From Cinnamomum chago (Eukaryota; Streptophyta; Magnoliopsida; Laurales; Lauraceae), in the NCBI GenBank assembly GCA_038049695.1, contig CP142454.1, positions 76,237,501-76,301,500 on the forward strand: a stretch of 64,000 bases of DNA, written 5' to 3'. The notes under the pieces are model-generated. The model was not told the DNA's origin. It saw nothing but the letters and a program-made list of their open reading frames with translations, and did not search any database. A program made the position numbers and the translations under genes. This document shows, in pieces, positions 19,290 through 32,100 of the stretch. Within the stretch, counting starts at the first letter, position 1; each line of letters opens with the position of its first letter.

Positions 19290-22200
19290 TTAGAAATAGA
19301 ACTTTTTGAGGTGCAACGCGTTTCATGGCCGTGGTAACTGTCGGCCATCCATATCTTCGAGTCTGCAGGCTGACTGTCCGGCAGTGGAAATTATTTTGAA
19401 TGGTCCATGCCAATTTGGTGCTAGCTTGCCCTGATTTGGATTTTTATCGCCTGTGAGTGTTTTCTTCAGAACTAGCTCACCAACTGAGAACTCTCTCTCT
19501 GACCTTCTGGTTGTAGCCTTTGGCCAACTGATGCTGATAGGCGGCCAGTCTGACAGCTGTTGCTTCTCTGCGTTCGTCGGCTAGATCCAAATCCCGGGTT
19601 AGATTTATTTCATTTTGGCCTTGATCAAAAAGTTCGGATCTCAGAGTCGGGAGGCCGATCTCTAGAGGAATGACAACCTCCATCCCATAGGCAAGGGAGA
19701 AAGGTGTTGCCGAAGTGGAGCGCCTTGGAGTCGTTCTGTAGGCCCACAGGATGCTTGAAAGTTCCTCTGCCCACCTTCCTTTAGCTTGGCCAAGTTGTTT
19801 CTTCAGCCCATCGAGCACCACCTTATTAGAGATTTCTGCTTGACTATTGCTCTGCGGGTACGCTGGAGTAGAGTAGTGGTTCCTGATGCCGAGCTCTTAG
19901 CAGAAGCTCTTGGAGAGGTTGGAATCAAACCGTGTCCCGTTATTTGAAACCAAAGCTCTTGGAATGCCGAACCTCGTAATGATGTTTTTCCATACGAAAT
20001 TTTTTGAGTCTTGTTCGGTATTGGAAGACAATGGTTCCGCCTCTATCCATTTGGTGAAATAGTTGGTGGCTACTATCAACCACCTCTTATTCCCCATAGC
20101 TCGGTGAAGTGGTCACACGATGTCCAACCCCCATTTGGCGAAGAGCCAAGGGTTGGAGAGCGGACTCAAATCTTGTGCCGGCTGATAGAGGGAGTGGGAG
20201 AATTTTCTACACTTTTCACATTTTTTGGCGTATAACTACGCGTCCTTCTGCATATACGGCCACCAGTAGCCCTGGCTGATAGCCCGGTAAGCTAATGACC
20301 TTCCTCCGATATTGCTTCCACAGATCCTTTAGTATATTTCGTAGAGGAAGTCTTCGACTCTACTTAAATGAACACACTGAAGGTATGGGCCTGTGAATGA
20401 CTTTCTATAGAGCTTGCATTCGGGAGACAACCAGAACCGGGTTGTTTTGAGTTTGATTCGGTGAGCTTCACTTTTGTCATCGGGAAGCTAGTCATCCTTG
20501 AGATAGGAGATGATTGGGTCCATCTAGCTTGGGCCGAGATCAAGACATAGGTTTTCCCGAGGTGGATGGAGCTCTATACTGGGCCTTGCCAACGATCCTA
20601 CTTCAATGGATTTTCTCTTTCCAGCTTCGATAGCGAAAGCTAAATTAGCAAGGGCATCGGCGTGAGAATTGGACTCTCTGCCTATTTGTCTGATCTTGGC
20701 TGTCTGGAACTGAGAGAGGAGCTTTTTTGCAAAGGATAGATAGGCAGTCATCCTGCCGTTACGAGCTTGGTAGTCTCCAGTCAGCTGGTTCGTCACCAGC
20801 TGTGAATCACTGAAGACCACTAGCTATTGAGCTCTGAGGATCTTGGCGCTGTTTAGTCATGCTATTAGGGCTTCATACTCAGCTTCGTTATTTGACGCCT
20901 TGAAATCCAGGGTTAGAGCCTGCTCGATGACTAGTCATTCTGAAGACTGGAGGACAACACCAGCACCAGCTTTTCTAGAAGCTGATGATCCATCGACGAA
21001 GACTTTCCAAACCGAAGCCAGGAATTGATTCTGAGATATTTCATTAGTCTTCGTGAGTGCTTCCTCATGTCCTCTACCCCCTAGTTCGGTGCCAGGCTGG
21101 GTTGGTGCCGAACTTGGAAAGACGAACTCCACGATGAAATCTGTCAAAATTTGGGCTTTGATCGCCGTTCTGGGTTAGTATTGAATATCATACTATCCCA
21201 GTTCAACGGCCCATCTGGAAATTCTTCCTGAAAAGTCAGTTTTTTTGAAAATAGATTTTAGTGGATGTTCCCTGACAACCACTATGGTGTGAGTTTGAAA
21301 ATAATGGGAGAGCTTGCGTGAGGCACTGACGAGCGCCAACGTGAGCTTCTCCAATTGTAAATATCTGGTCTCGGCATCAAGGAGGGTCTTGCTCGTATAA
21401 TAGATTGGTTTTTTAAGCTTGTCTTCCTCTCTGACGATGATCGAGCTTATCGCATGATCCGAGACCGCCAAATATAAATACAATGTTTCTCCTTGTTTTG
21501 GAGTTGAGAGTAAGGGGGGGTGAAGAGAGATATGTTTTGAGTGCTTGTAAGGCCTGGTCACACTCTGAGGTCCATTGGAATTTTAAATTTTTTCTTAGAA
21601 GTTGAAAGAAGAGCCGACACTTATCTGAGGATCTGCTGATGAAACGATTCAGTGCGGCAGCCATGCTAGTGAGCTTCTGAACTTCTTTTGCAGTGGTTGG
21701 ACTCTGCACTCTGAGGATGGCTGATATTTGATCTGGATTGGCCTCGATTCCTTTTCGTGTGACCAAGCTTTCAAGAAACTTGCCGGAGCTGACACCGAAA
21801 GAAGCGTTTAGCTTAAGCTCAGAATGTCGAAAACTTGGGTTAAATCTTCCAAATGATTATGTGTTTGCTTGGATTTGATGACCATATCGTTAATGTACAC
21901 TTCAACGATTTTGCCGAGCTGTGCCTGGAATATTTTGGTGACGAGTCGCTGATAAGTCGCTCCCGCGTTCTTTAACCCAAATGGCATCACTTTGTAACAG
22001 TAGGTGCCTCTAGGCGTTATGAATGCGGTCTTCTCTTCATCCGGTCCGTACAACGGTATTTGATGATAACCCCGATATGCATCGAGGAAACTCATCCTAT
22101 CATGACCAGCGGTGGCATCGATCATCTGATCAATTTTGGGAGTGAGAAGCTGTCATTGGGGCAGATTTTGTTGAGGTCGGTGAAGTCGAGCACACTCTCC

Positions 22201-25060
22201 ACTTGCCGGTTTTCTTCTTGACCACCACCGTGTTAGCTAACCAGACTGGGTATTGGACTTCTCTGATCACTTCGGCTTCCAGCAACTTGTCCACTTCCTT
22301 AATCACGACCTCTGTTTGCAGTACCCCAGCTCTTTGAGTTTTTTGCATCACTGGCTTATGATTAGGGCCTACATTCAACTTATGGAACATTACCTCGGGG
22401 TCAATGCCGGGCATCTCATAAGGCGTCCAGGCGAAGACTTCTCTATTCAGCATCAAGAATTCGACAAGTTCGGACCTTTCTGGCTCTGTAAGCTGGCTCC
22501 CGAGCAGGAAGAATCTTTCCGGATCATGCGGGTCAATCCTGATCTCGGTCAGATCTTCCACGCTCTTCTTCTCTGGGTCTTGCCCGACCTCGTCTAACTT
22601 TTTCTCCAATTCGGCCAAGTTGACCTGCTTAGACTCTCGCTCTCCAGGCACCACGACCGTCAAGCACTGCTTGGCCATCTGTTGGTCTCTTTTAACCGAG
22701 ACTACCTCCATTCTGCCATTTTTATCTTCTAATGGGAACTTATGCTTTTGGTGGTGAGTAGAGGGGACCGCTTCCATCCTATGGAGCAATGTCCTGCCCA
22801 TTATGGCATTATAGGGGATGGCGCATCAACCACCAGGAAGTCTGCCATCACGGATGCTCCTTCAACTTGAACTCTAAGGGTCACCCTCCCTTTAGGGTAC
22901 ACTGGCTTGGTGCTGAAACCTATCATCAGAGGAGTTCGGGCCTCTTGTAGGTCTTTCTCTGAAAGTCCCATCCTCTTGAAGCAATCGAAGTAGAGGACCT
23001 CAGATGAACTGCCGGGGTCGACAATGATCCTCCGTACCTTGTAGTTTTTCAAATTCAGGGTGACAACGAGCGGGTCATTGTGGGGGAACTGGATCCCTTC
23101 CAAATCTCCATCTGAGAACCATATCTTGGGTCGTTTTCTTCGAGCCCTTTTGGCAGCTGATTCGAGCTCAACCGTCATCACTTGTTTACAGTGAGAGGCC
23201 TGCCTGGATTCGGGACGAGCTTGGTTACTCCCCTTGGGAGGGGGAGCTAGGTGAATGATATTTATGAGCCTTTCAGACTCGTCACTGTCTTGGCCTTTTT
23301 CGTCCCGGCGCGGAGCTTGGTTGTCATCCCTGGTACCCAGCTTGATATAATCGTTCAGATGCCCATCTTGGACGAGCTTCTCTAGATGCGACCTCATGAT
23401 TCTGCACTCTTCGGTTTTGTGTCCGCTTTGTTTATGATAAGCACAGAATCTACTCTGATCATGGGCAGATGGGTCTCCGCTCATGGGTTGCGGCCAGCTG
23501 AAGTATGACTTTGACTTGATTTTATTCATGATCTTATGAATAGGCTCTTTGAAGATGGTATTGACGGCTTTGTAAGGGTCGAAGGATGGCCTGGGTTTCT
23601 TACTGCCTCCTGAGGTGGATGCTAGAGCCTTCGCCGAGCTGGCGGGTGCCCAGCGTCGGTCCAGCTCTTCTCTCCAAAACGATCTCTTGTCCTTCTTCGA
23701 AGGTTTGCCACCTCGGTATCTCTGTCCGACGCCGAAGCTTTCCCGAGCTCGGATCTGGTCCTCTTCTTGAGCAATAAAACGGTTTACTCTGGCCATTAGT
23801 GCTATTATAAAGGTCACAGGGTTTCTGGCCAGATCTTTACGAAGATCAATATCCGACAGCAGAGCATTTTGGAAGGCAAAAATCGCCACTTCGTCTTTGG
23901 AATTCTCAATCTGGCTGTAGATTGTCCAAAATCGCTTAGCGAACTGGGTGATATTCTCTTCTCGCTTCATCTTCAGGGCCATTATATCCGCATCAGTTTT
24001 AGGTATGACTCTGTAGGCCTGCAATTTCTTTATAAAGGAATGCTGGAGCTGTTGCCAACTTGAGATAGATCTCTCTGGGAGTGCGCAGAATCATTTCAGG
24101 GGGAGGTCACCCAAGCTGGAGGAAAAAACTCTGCAGTTTAAATGACATTCGTCTCCCCAAACAGACATCCTCTGAGAGAAGTGTCGAAGATGTGCAGCTG
24201 TATCCGAGGTCCCGTCGTAAGTGACGAACCTCGGGACAATAAACTTCCTTGGAAGGGAAAAATATTTGATGTCGCGAGTGAAAGGGGACGTGCCGAGATC
24301 AATGGATTCGCAGACATCTCGCTGGTCTCGGGTGAGACTGGCCACTTCCAGATTATGCTGAACCGCCTGCTTAATGTGCTTGTCGAGCCACTCCTGGGTG
24401 TCGCGTTTGGCCTCTGGTATGGTTTCCGACTCTCTCATCGAATGGCTGCGGCTGTTGCTTGACCCTTCATCACAAGTTCGATTACGCATCTTCTTGTTCA
24501 AGTGAGTTCTTAGGTCTCTCTCGGGAGGAGTAATCTGTCTACTATGAGAAGCCCTCTCCTCATCACGTCGCCGTAAGTGTTGTTTGGTCGAGTCTGTTGC
24601 TCTCCCCTTTAGCTGCTGCTGGAGTTAATAGATCAGTGCATCTTTCTCTTGGATAGTGACATTCTGTGCTCGAATCTCTTCAAGGGTAGAATCGAACTCT
24701 TCATCAGGATTGTAATCTTCGTCGTCGTCATCCTCCTGATGATCGGATAGACATGGCCCATCTACCACTGGGGACTCACTTCGTCGAGTTCGACCTGGTA
24801 GAGGATCTTTCCCTCTAGGATACTGTCGAAAATTTCCTCGCTGGAGAGATACCGTTACTGCCCTTGAGAGTGATTTCGAACGAAGATGGTGCTCCTGAAC
24901 GTTGATCGGGACGAAATGACGTTCGTCGAAGGCATCTGCAACGGTTTTCGCCCCAGACCTCCTCTCGGAAGGGAGGACGAGCGAAGATGGTCCCGCATGG
25001 TGTGTTTTGGATGCTTCTCCGCCTTTCGCTGCTCTCTGTCAGGGATGACTTTTAACAATC
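19290..25060 (-). pseudogene. Fossil gag-pol of the old element
   Basis: Remnants in element order: Gag (near 23.8-25.0 kb) with a Cys/His knuckle (FCAYHKQSGHKTEECR), aspartic protease region (near 23.0 kb), reverse transcriptase (near 21.8-22.4 kb), ordinary gypsy RNase H (near 21.2-21.7 kb), a second RNase H (near 20.5-21.1 kb) and integrase (about 19.5-20.3 kb). Collinear with 44426-50329. Broken. Confidence 0.85.
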
Positions 25061-25084
25061 GTCTTTCCCACAGACGGCGCCAAT

Positions 25085-25979
25085 TGTAAGTGCAAAAGAT
25101 TTAACTCAAAAGATTAGAGGGAGCCTTAGAGGACTTATGTAAATGACTGTGAAAAGCCAGTCGCTTCAGGGACCTAAAAGGGGAGAAAGAACATTCATAG
25201 TACCCTGGCTGTGGGCAGTGCAGGGCTCTCCGATGCCTAAGTTAGTGCAGGGACTGAACTAAGGTTGAAGAAGAAGAGAGGCAGATTAACGGCTAGTGAG
25301 AGTGTATATCTGCGTACCTGGTTTGGACTGGTATTCTCTTTATAGGAGAAAAGTCTAGATGCTCGATAGTGGGCCTAATGATTTGACCGCTAAGGTCTCC
25401 TCAGCTCACAAAGTAATTAATGAGGATCCATCATAACCCACATTGCATTAAATGATGGTCCGATAAGCCCATATTGCATTAAATGTTAGTCACATTGGGT
25501 TTGATTTTGTCTTGACTTGTTGGCGGCAAAGGTCCCATCGGATCCTTTCTTGGGCCCTGCCCTGATATGGCTGTAGCCGCTGGATGCCGCTTTATCAGGG
25601 ATTTGATAAAGATTCTGGACGGCTGAGATAATGTATCTTTCCCATCAGCGTGTGCTTGTATCCTGCCACGCGTTCGAAGGTGGGACATGGCTGTCAGTGC
25701 CTGTCTCGGTTGGCAGTTCGTCATACAGCTGCAGCCGAGATGCGCGACTGAGGTCAAGGCACACGGCCGAGACCAAGATGGGTGTGTTAACAACAGAGCC
25801 GAGACGAGATCAACTGGTATTTTTACCGAGACCAGCTAGAAAAAGACGCCGAAGCCTAGTTGGTGCCGAGACGGGCATAACAGTCATCACCTCCGAGTTA
25901 TGAGGCCGAGACCAAGCCTAATCGGTGCTTTTACTGAAATCATACTTAATCTTTGGCATTACGAAATTGCCCCCACACA
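25085..25979 (-). repeat. 5' LTR of the old element
   Basis: 895 bp, partner of 14700-15597. A TATAAAG-type promoter box on the minus strand lies at about 25338-25344. The sequence just inside reads TTGGCGCCGTCTGTGGGAA on the minus strand, a primer-binding site of the same kind as in the young element. Confidence 0.88.
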
Positions 25980-26398
25980 CATATAATACATATAAATTGA
26001 AAAAAAAATGAATTTATTGTCAAATAAGCTCCAACAAAAGTATTAAAGATGTGACTACTGAAGGACATAATGAGATGGGAGTGCTCGATATAAGGTAGAG
26101 ACGTAGATGATGCCTTTCTTTCCGAGGATTTGAATTACTAGAGTGATGGGTCAAGTCTTCATTTCTCATCTTCCCTTGATTCAATTTCCATCAATCAGGG
26201 CATTACTTGATTGTGATTTTTTTATGTTAACCTTTGACTCTTCGTTTTTAACTACTTACCTGAAAAACAGAGCCTTAAAATTCCTAGGAATTCAAAATTT
26301 TAGATACATAGAAACAAACAGGACACTGATGAATTTCCAGCAAACAATGAAAGGTTGACCAACTATCTGAAATTAAAAAAGAATAGAACATACATAAG

Positions 26399-26629
26399 GT
26401 GCGTTTGGTCACAGCAACTTCCTAGCGATTGGTACAGCGATTGGCCAAACGCAAATACAAGACAACAAGCTACAACGACATCAACAGCTTCTAGAGCCTC
26501 AAATCGCTAATTTTCCATAATCTCGGTCCCCCCAGCTTCGGCAACAGCAACAACTTCCAAGCATCGGCAACAGCAACAACTTCTACATAACCTCAATCGC
26601 TATCAGTAGTTGCTGTGACCAAACGCAGC
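26399..26629. mobile_element. MITE with TGCGTTTGGTCACAGCAACT ends
   Basis: About 230 bp with near-perfect inverted ends TGCGTTTGGTCACAGCAACT and AGTTGCTGTGACCAAACGCA. Interior has direct repeats of GGCAACAGCAACAACTTC. Target duplication uncertain. Confidence 0.75.
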
Positions 26630-26886
26630 AATAATGTATCCGCACATACCTTTTCGGTCATCAAAATTGAAAGGAAAAATCATCAGATGCCAAGTATGTC
26701 TCTGACTCTCTGGTACTCGCAATTGAGATGGCCATGCTTACCATTGTTGGTGTTTCATGGTTCCAACGATACTCATGTAAAGTGGGCCCCACCGATTGGG
26801 CGGTCAGTATTGTGCACGTGTTCATGAATGACAAAGAATGTAGTAAGCTAGAGATTCCACAGCCAAGGCCTTCAAGCCTGGTAGGT

Positions 26887-27040
26887 AGTGGCAGACGCAG
26901 GATTTTCATTTGAGGGATGCGAAGTTTAATTTTTGGAGCAAACTTTTTATGTGGATTTTGAGGGTGGGCCTACATTTAATGAATTTTTAGAAATGCACGG
27001 TGATTTAAGGGGTGCGGTGGTTGTGCCTGGGTCCGCCCCT
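26887..27040. mobile_element. Short MITE, AGTGGCAGACGCAGGA ends
   Basis: Left end AGTGGCAGACGCAGGA and complement of the right end AGGGGCGGACCCAGGC, 154 bp overall. These resemble the 'GTGGCGGAGCCAGG' ends common in plant miniature elements. No target duplication seen. Confidence 0.55.
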
Positions 27041-27298
27041 GAATGTCAATGATGCAAAGCTAAGCTAACAGGGCTTTTCCATTATTGTAGAAGGAGATTC
27101 AACATGCCCTTTTGCTTAAGTTCAACTTCCTAATTTTGAATATGGTGGAAGGGTACTCAGCGTTTGCTTTTTGATTGGGTAAATTGGAGGGAGTTACACC
27201 TTGGGGACTTGTGTATGAGGAAATACTCTATCTCTTTTCGCTAGAGATGGTGTCATTCCAATTGGCTCATTTCCACTGAGGTGCCAATGGGAGAGTCA

Positions 27299-27510
27299 AA
27301 TCCTGATATGATTTGAAGGAGTGGAACTTTAAAGTTGGCCCACCTACTGAAAATCCAATTGAGTTGTTCAAAATTAACAGTCATTATGTATATGATATGT
27401 GAGAAGTTTTATTGCAGTCATTATGTAAAGTTGGGCTTTTATTTTGAGCGGCTTTGATTTTCAATAAATAGGCTCCACTTTGGAGTTCCACTCCTCAACT
27501 CAGGATTCTC
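27299..27510. repeat. Degenerate inverted repeat
   Basis: AATCCTGA...GGAGTGGAACTTTAAAGT on the left recurs inverted on the right (complement AATCCTGA...GGAGTGGAACTCCAAAGT). Possibly a foldback MITE. Confidence 0.45.
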
Positions 27511-27513
27511 TAT

Positions 27514-27825
27514 CGTTTGGTAGTTTACTATTAAGGTGAAGTGAAGTAAAATCTCACTTTAAAGAGACATGAAAAGATTAGAGGGTCATATCAAAAGTAC
27601 ATAAATATAAAACTCCTAACTTTAAAAAAAAAGTTAAAAAGCAACATCTTCAATCCATTAAATGACAAAAAAAAATCATCCATGTTCTACACAAAAAGTC
27701 AAAAAGATTTCTTATCAAGACACTAAAAAAAAGACCATCATATTATGATTAGACCCCTTACATTTTATTCCCTCTTGATTTGAGGCTTCGCCTCACTTCA
27801 CTCTACATGTAAAGTTTGTCAAACG
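27514..27825. mobile_element. MITE family B, copy 2 (inverted)
   Basis: Ends CGTTTGGTAGTTTACT and TTTGTCAAACG. The interior is the reverse of the family B copies at 9317-9621 and 57968-58273 (CCCTCTTGATTTGA, complement TCAAATCAAGAGGG). Confidence 0.7.
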
Positions 27826-27831
27826 GTAAGG

Positions 27832-28165
27832 ATCGCTTTAGGTAAAATTCACTTGTAAAGTGAATTGAAGTGAAGATCACTTTAAAAGAGATAAGAAAAT
27901 AAGAGGGTTCATATAAAAAAGTACAAATTTTAAAAAATCATCTCTTCCTTTCTTTTCGGTGAAAAAGCTTATCTCTTATTAAAAAAGCCCTTACTTTTTT
28001 ATCCAAAAAAGGAAAAAGAAAAAAAAAACGCTTCTCATACTACAAAAGGACAAAGAGTGAAGAAAGTGAATTTTGAAAATTGGTTTTTTTTTTTTTAATT
28101 TTACCCATCTTCTTTACATATCTTATAATTTGAACATTCACTTTAATTCATTTTACAATTGAGAG
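27832..28165. mobile_element. Probable further family B-like MITE
   Basis: Directly adjoins the previous element and repeats its TGAATTGAAGTGAAG and AAGAGGGTTCATAT blocks in the same orientation, ending near TTCATTTTACAATTG. Ends are not well defined. Confidence 0.45.
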
Positions 28166-28227
28166 CTCAGAAAAGCCATTTCTATAGCTAAGGTAGGAAT
28201 CACATGTGAGCTCAAGGTTTTATCGCG

Positions 28228-28945
28228 CTCTGGTTGTCGGGTTCTAGAGAAGAAACGGCCAGGCCCATGGCCATATGACACCCACTGGCTCTGTTAAGTC
28301 AGGTGGGCAAGGTCTTTGAAAGCTTCAAGTTGGTGGAAGTGGCCAAGGGAGGGTGAGGAAACCTACCCATCCAGGGATCGATTGCTGGTGGGACTTGGGA
28401 GTGGGTGTGCTATCCACAGCTACCACATTGTGATTCCCTTTGAAAGGTCTTTTTCAGCATACACTTATACAAGTACTAGCTTGGAGGTCTGAAAGTTGGG
28501 TAATTTATAACTAGCTAATAGATAAAGTTAGATGAGTGCCAAATTTGTACCACCAATCAATGGTTATGAAACTTTTTGTAATACAATGGTAGTGAGTATG
28601 TTTGCATTGATAATGCTGCCCAGTGACCGCGCCGGCTGCCGGCGGCCCTAAAAGAATTGCCTTTCTGTCTTCTACAATTCTTTTTGTTCCATTTTGTATA
28701 TGGTGGTCCTCTCTTAATAAAATCATTTCATGAGAGGGAGAGAAGAGTCAACTGGTATCGAGTGTGACCCACTAGTACCACTGACACAGCATCATACAGT
28801 TCCACTCTTTCCACTAAATATTATTCCATAGACAAAAAGGAACTGCTTTTCTTTACTTTGAACCATCCATCCATCCTTCCTCCATTGCAGAATCAGCTAT
28901 TATTTTAAAAGGAACCTCAGTTTTCACTCCTACTAAAGTGAAAAC
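28228..28945. repeat. Tandem duplication, unit A
   Basis: Matches unit B (29046-29133 joined to 32879-33478) along its length. Shared blocks include GAAAGTTGGGTAATTTATAA, CTGACACAGCAT, AAATATTATTCCATA and CCTCCATTGCAGAATCA. Divergence looks like 15-25%. No coding region recognised. Confidence 0.65.
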
Positions 28946-29133
28946 TGAGAGTATGTCACTTGAGGGGATGTATTTCATCTTGAATGATCTGGATTGTCTG
29001 GCATATGTAATGTTTTACACAGTTTCTGCGTAATAGCTGCATCAGGGGATCCGAACTCAGTGAAGAAACCACCAGGCCTACGGCGCCCACTTGGATGGAT
29101 ACAAGTCATGTGGCCAAGGCTTTGAAAGGCCTT

Positions 29134-32100
29134 TGTGAGGTCCCACCCTTGGTGGGCCCTCTAAGGGCTATTTTATAGACTAATTATCCCTAATCTATGT
29201 TAATTATTGTTTAATTATATTAATCTTCGCTAATCTTTGCTAATTACTACTAATTATTGCTAATCTTTGTTAATTACTCCTTATTTTGTGCTAATTAGGA
29301 TTTGTTAGAGAGGTGAGTTAGATTCTCCTAGTTTCTAGTTAGATTAGCTTAGTTGTGTAGAATTTTCAATTAAGTTGGGTGTTGTGTTAATCTTAGGCTT
29401 AGTTAGTAGAGTCTAATTAATTAAGTTAATTAAGAGGGTTAGTGTAAGCTAAAGGTGCTCTCTAGAACCTTCTTCCCTAATGACCAAATTAACCTCAAAC
29501 CCTAACCCTAATTCCACTAAACCCTAAGGCTAATCTAGGAATTAACCACCCCTCTCCTATCTATATAATATCTCTTAACCCCCATTTGCAATAAACCCTA
29601 AACCCTAAGCAGCCCCCTTCCCAAGACAACTTCCAGCCCTCTTCCCAAGAAAACCACTCCCAACTACCTTCCCTTCATTCCTCTCCTCCCCTACGTTTGA
29701 GATAAGAACCAGCTACTGTTGCTGGAATTTCAGTCTTGAAGCCACTGCTGGATTCTTCTTCTTCTCCTTCATTTCTGTGCCTGCTGGAAAACCCTTGGAA
29801 GACCTGCTACTGCTACTGTTACAGCTACTGCTGTAATCTTCCTCCTCCTACTGCTGGAATCCCATCTCTGGAGACTACTGCTGCTGTGATCAGCTGGTAG
29901 CAGCTACAACCCCATCTTCTTCCCATCTCATTTTCTCTCCTTCCTCTCTATTTCTGTGCTGGAAATCACCCTCTGGAGCTGCTACACCTACCCTGCTGCT
30001 GTTACCACATTTCTCTTCCTCCTCATTTCATCACTTGAGACCCTATTACCCTGCTGGGATTTCCTTTATTGAGGAGCTACTGCAGTGCTGAAATTCTCCA
30101 TTTGGGAGTACTACTACTGCTACAGCTGCTGCTGCACTTACTATTGCTGTGCATCACCTTCTTCATTCCCCTGTTCAGCTGGGTTCTGGATCCTCTCTGT
30201 TATTTCCCTCTTTCTCTCTACAAATCGATTCTCTTTATCAAAAGGCAAGTGCATCTTACTAATAACTTAGGATATGTGTTTGATTTCATGATTCAGTAGT
30301 TTTAGTTCAGAAATATGCTCTGTTATGTTTTAGAAACCATGTGAGCTTGTTGTGTTTGTTTGGATGGAAAGGTCACTGATGGATGGGGGTTTTCACCCCC
30401 CATTTGGAAGATCAGTGGGCCATAAGGTGATGGATGGATGGTTATGGAGTCATTTTATGTTTAGAATGGTGTTGGTGAAGTTTGGAAGGGATTGGAAGTA
30501 GTTTGGGTGGAAATGGAGCCAAAACAGAGTGACTGCAGAAACTGGGTTTTGTCCCAGTTTCGTGTAACCGGTTAACCGGTTGGTTAACCGGCAGTGTAGC
30601 CGGTTAACCGGGCTTTGCAGGCCGGTCAACCGGCCACACTGAAATTGCAGAAATGGCAGCTCCCAGTTATTTCTTCTGCAGGAAGTGCTGCAGTGCAGCC
30701 GGTTAACCGGACTATGCAGGCCGGTTAACCGGCCACACTGAGATTTCTTGGAAAACTGGCCCTTAGCCATTTCTTGCACAAATTTCATTTCAAATAGTCG
30801 GGTTGACCTGGTCTCGCACCGGTTGACCCGATTCACGCTGTTTGTGCAGGAAGTGACTGAAAGTTGGTTCTTCAATCAAAACACAGACTCCTTACACCCA
30901 AATGGACTTGATACTTAAGATTTACTTTAGATAATGTTTAAAGCTGGATCATCAAATCTTTCTAAGGTGTTCAGAGTATGCGGTCAATCATCCAGGCCAG
31001 GTTGTTTGACCGGATACGCTGTAAGCCTATAGAAATGAATTGAGTTGTCCAAGAAGCCTGATTTAGATTAGCCAGTGCACTCGGTTGATCTTCCAGGCCA
31101 GGAAATCAACCGAGCTCACAACACATCAGGTTCACCTGGAAAACCCTGATTGTTCTAGTTTTCAACATTTAGTAGATATGATCAGTTGTGGGGCCCATTG
31201 ACCATCCAAATGAGTATTTATCAGTGTCCTAAGCCCGAGTCAACGGTGTGGCTCAACCTTGGCTCGCGAGGACCACTGTTTAGTGTTTTGGTTGATAATC
31301 TAAGATGATTCGACCTCTAAGAGTTGTCAACGATGCCCTTAACTAACTAAGCACCAAATACATTATTTTACGGCATTAATGACGTCATTTAGAGATCGAA
31401 TTACCGGAGATAGACCCGAACCTAAAGTGGCCCATTTACCTAGGATTGGACCGTTGCTTTTCCCGTTGATTCTCTGATTGAAGTTTATACTTCAATGTTA
31501 TTTTACTCTGTCTTTCTTAGATCTTAGAATAGCTGTTTACTATTAATTAAACATAATTGGAAGACCTGAACCTAGGGTATCTAGAGGTGACCCGATGATG
31601 TGATTTCGGAGATCATTGACCCGTGTCTGTGTCTAGGCGGGCCCTTACTGGGCCTAGGTGTGGTGATGTGAACCCTTTAGTTGAAGAGGTAGTTTCTATT
31701 GGACTGTTTGAGTATTATGGATCGAAATGGAATGGTTTATCATTATAAGTGGACTGGTTGCCTCGTATGGATAGTTTAGACCAGGCCATGTACTGTTGGG
31801 CCTTGGTATGGATCCAACGAGTGGGCCTGGGTCTTGAATGAGATCCAGAGTTTGTATTGAGATGTGTGGACTTTATAGAGGTTATTGTTAGGACCTTGTT
31901 CACGCAAGGCAAAGCCTAGACAGACACAGACCTTAGAGTTATTCTTGAGTCGGCATGAACATTCACTCGGTTGATTTAAGCTCAGCCGGTGGACTGATCA
32001 TCCTCGGTAGGAGCTAGTTGAGTAGTGATGAGCTATCATGATGAGCTGTGTGGTTAAGACGGCAAGGTGTCATGCCGTGCCGATCTGGAGTGATGAGATG

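Larger units (their letters stand above)
14700..25979 (-). mobile_element. Old, broken Ty3/gypsy LTR retrotransposon (Tat type)
   Basis: An 11.28-kb element oriented on the minus strand and flanked by the 5-bp duplication CATAT (14695-14699, 25980-25984). Parts: 3' LTR 14700-15597, remnant of an opposite-strand coding region 16209-18413, tandem repeats 18850-19195, gag-pol remnant about 19290-25060, 5' LTR 25085-25979. The two LTRs differ at roughly 6-8% of sites by eye, so it is far older than its relative at 39437-51103 (several million years at usual plant rates). It is broken, with at least ten interruptions overall. Confidence 0.9.
14680..26323. mobile_element. MITE family A, copy 2, split by an LTR element
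   Basis: 14680-14699 (GGGTGTATTTGTTTGCATAT) continues at 25980-26323 (CATATAATACATATAAATTG onward, ending near ACATAGAAACAAACAGGAC). Across the gap this matches the intact copy at 34955-35264, which reads GGGCTTGTTTGTTTGCATTA and then TAATACATAG. The LTR element at 14700-25979 therefore landed inside this MITE and duplicated CATAT. Confidence 0.75.

Noticed and set aside
22253-22597. Plus-strand open frame opposite the old element's pol
   Set aside because: Shadow of the reverse-transcriptase region on the other strand.
29500-29615. Interstitial telomere repeat
   Set aside because: AAACCCTAA motifs are few and dispersed, not tandem; better read as telo-boxes in an LTR promoter.
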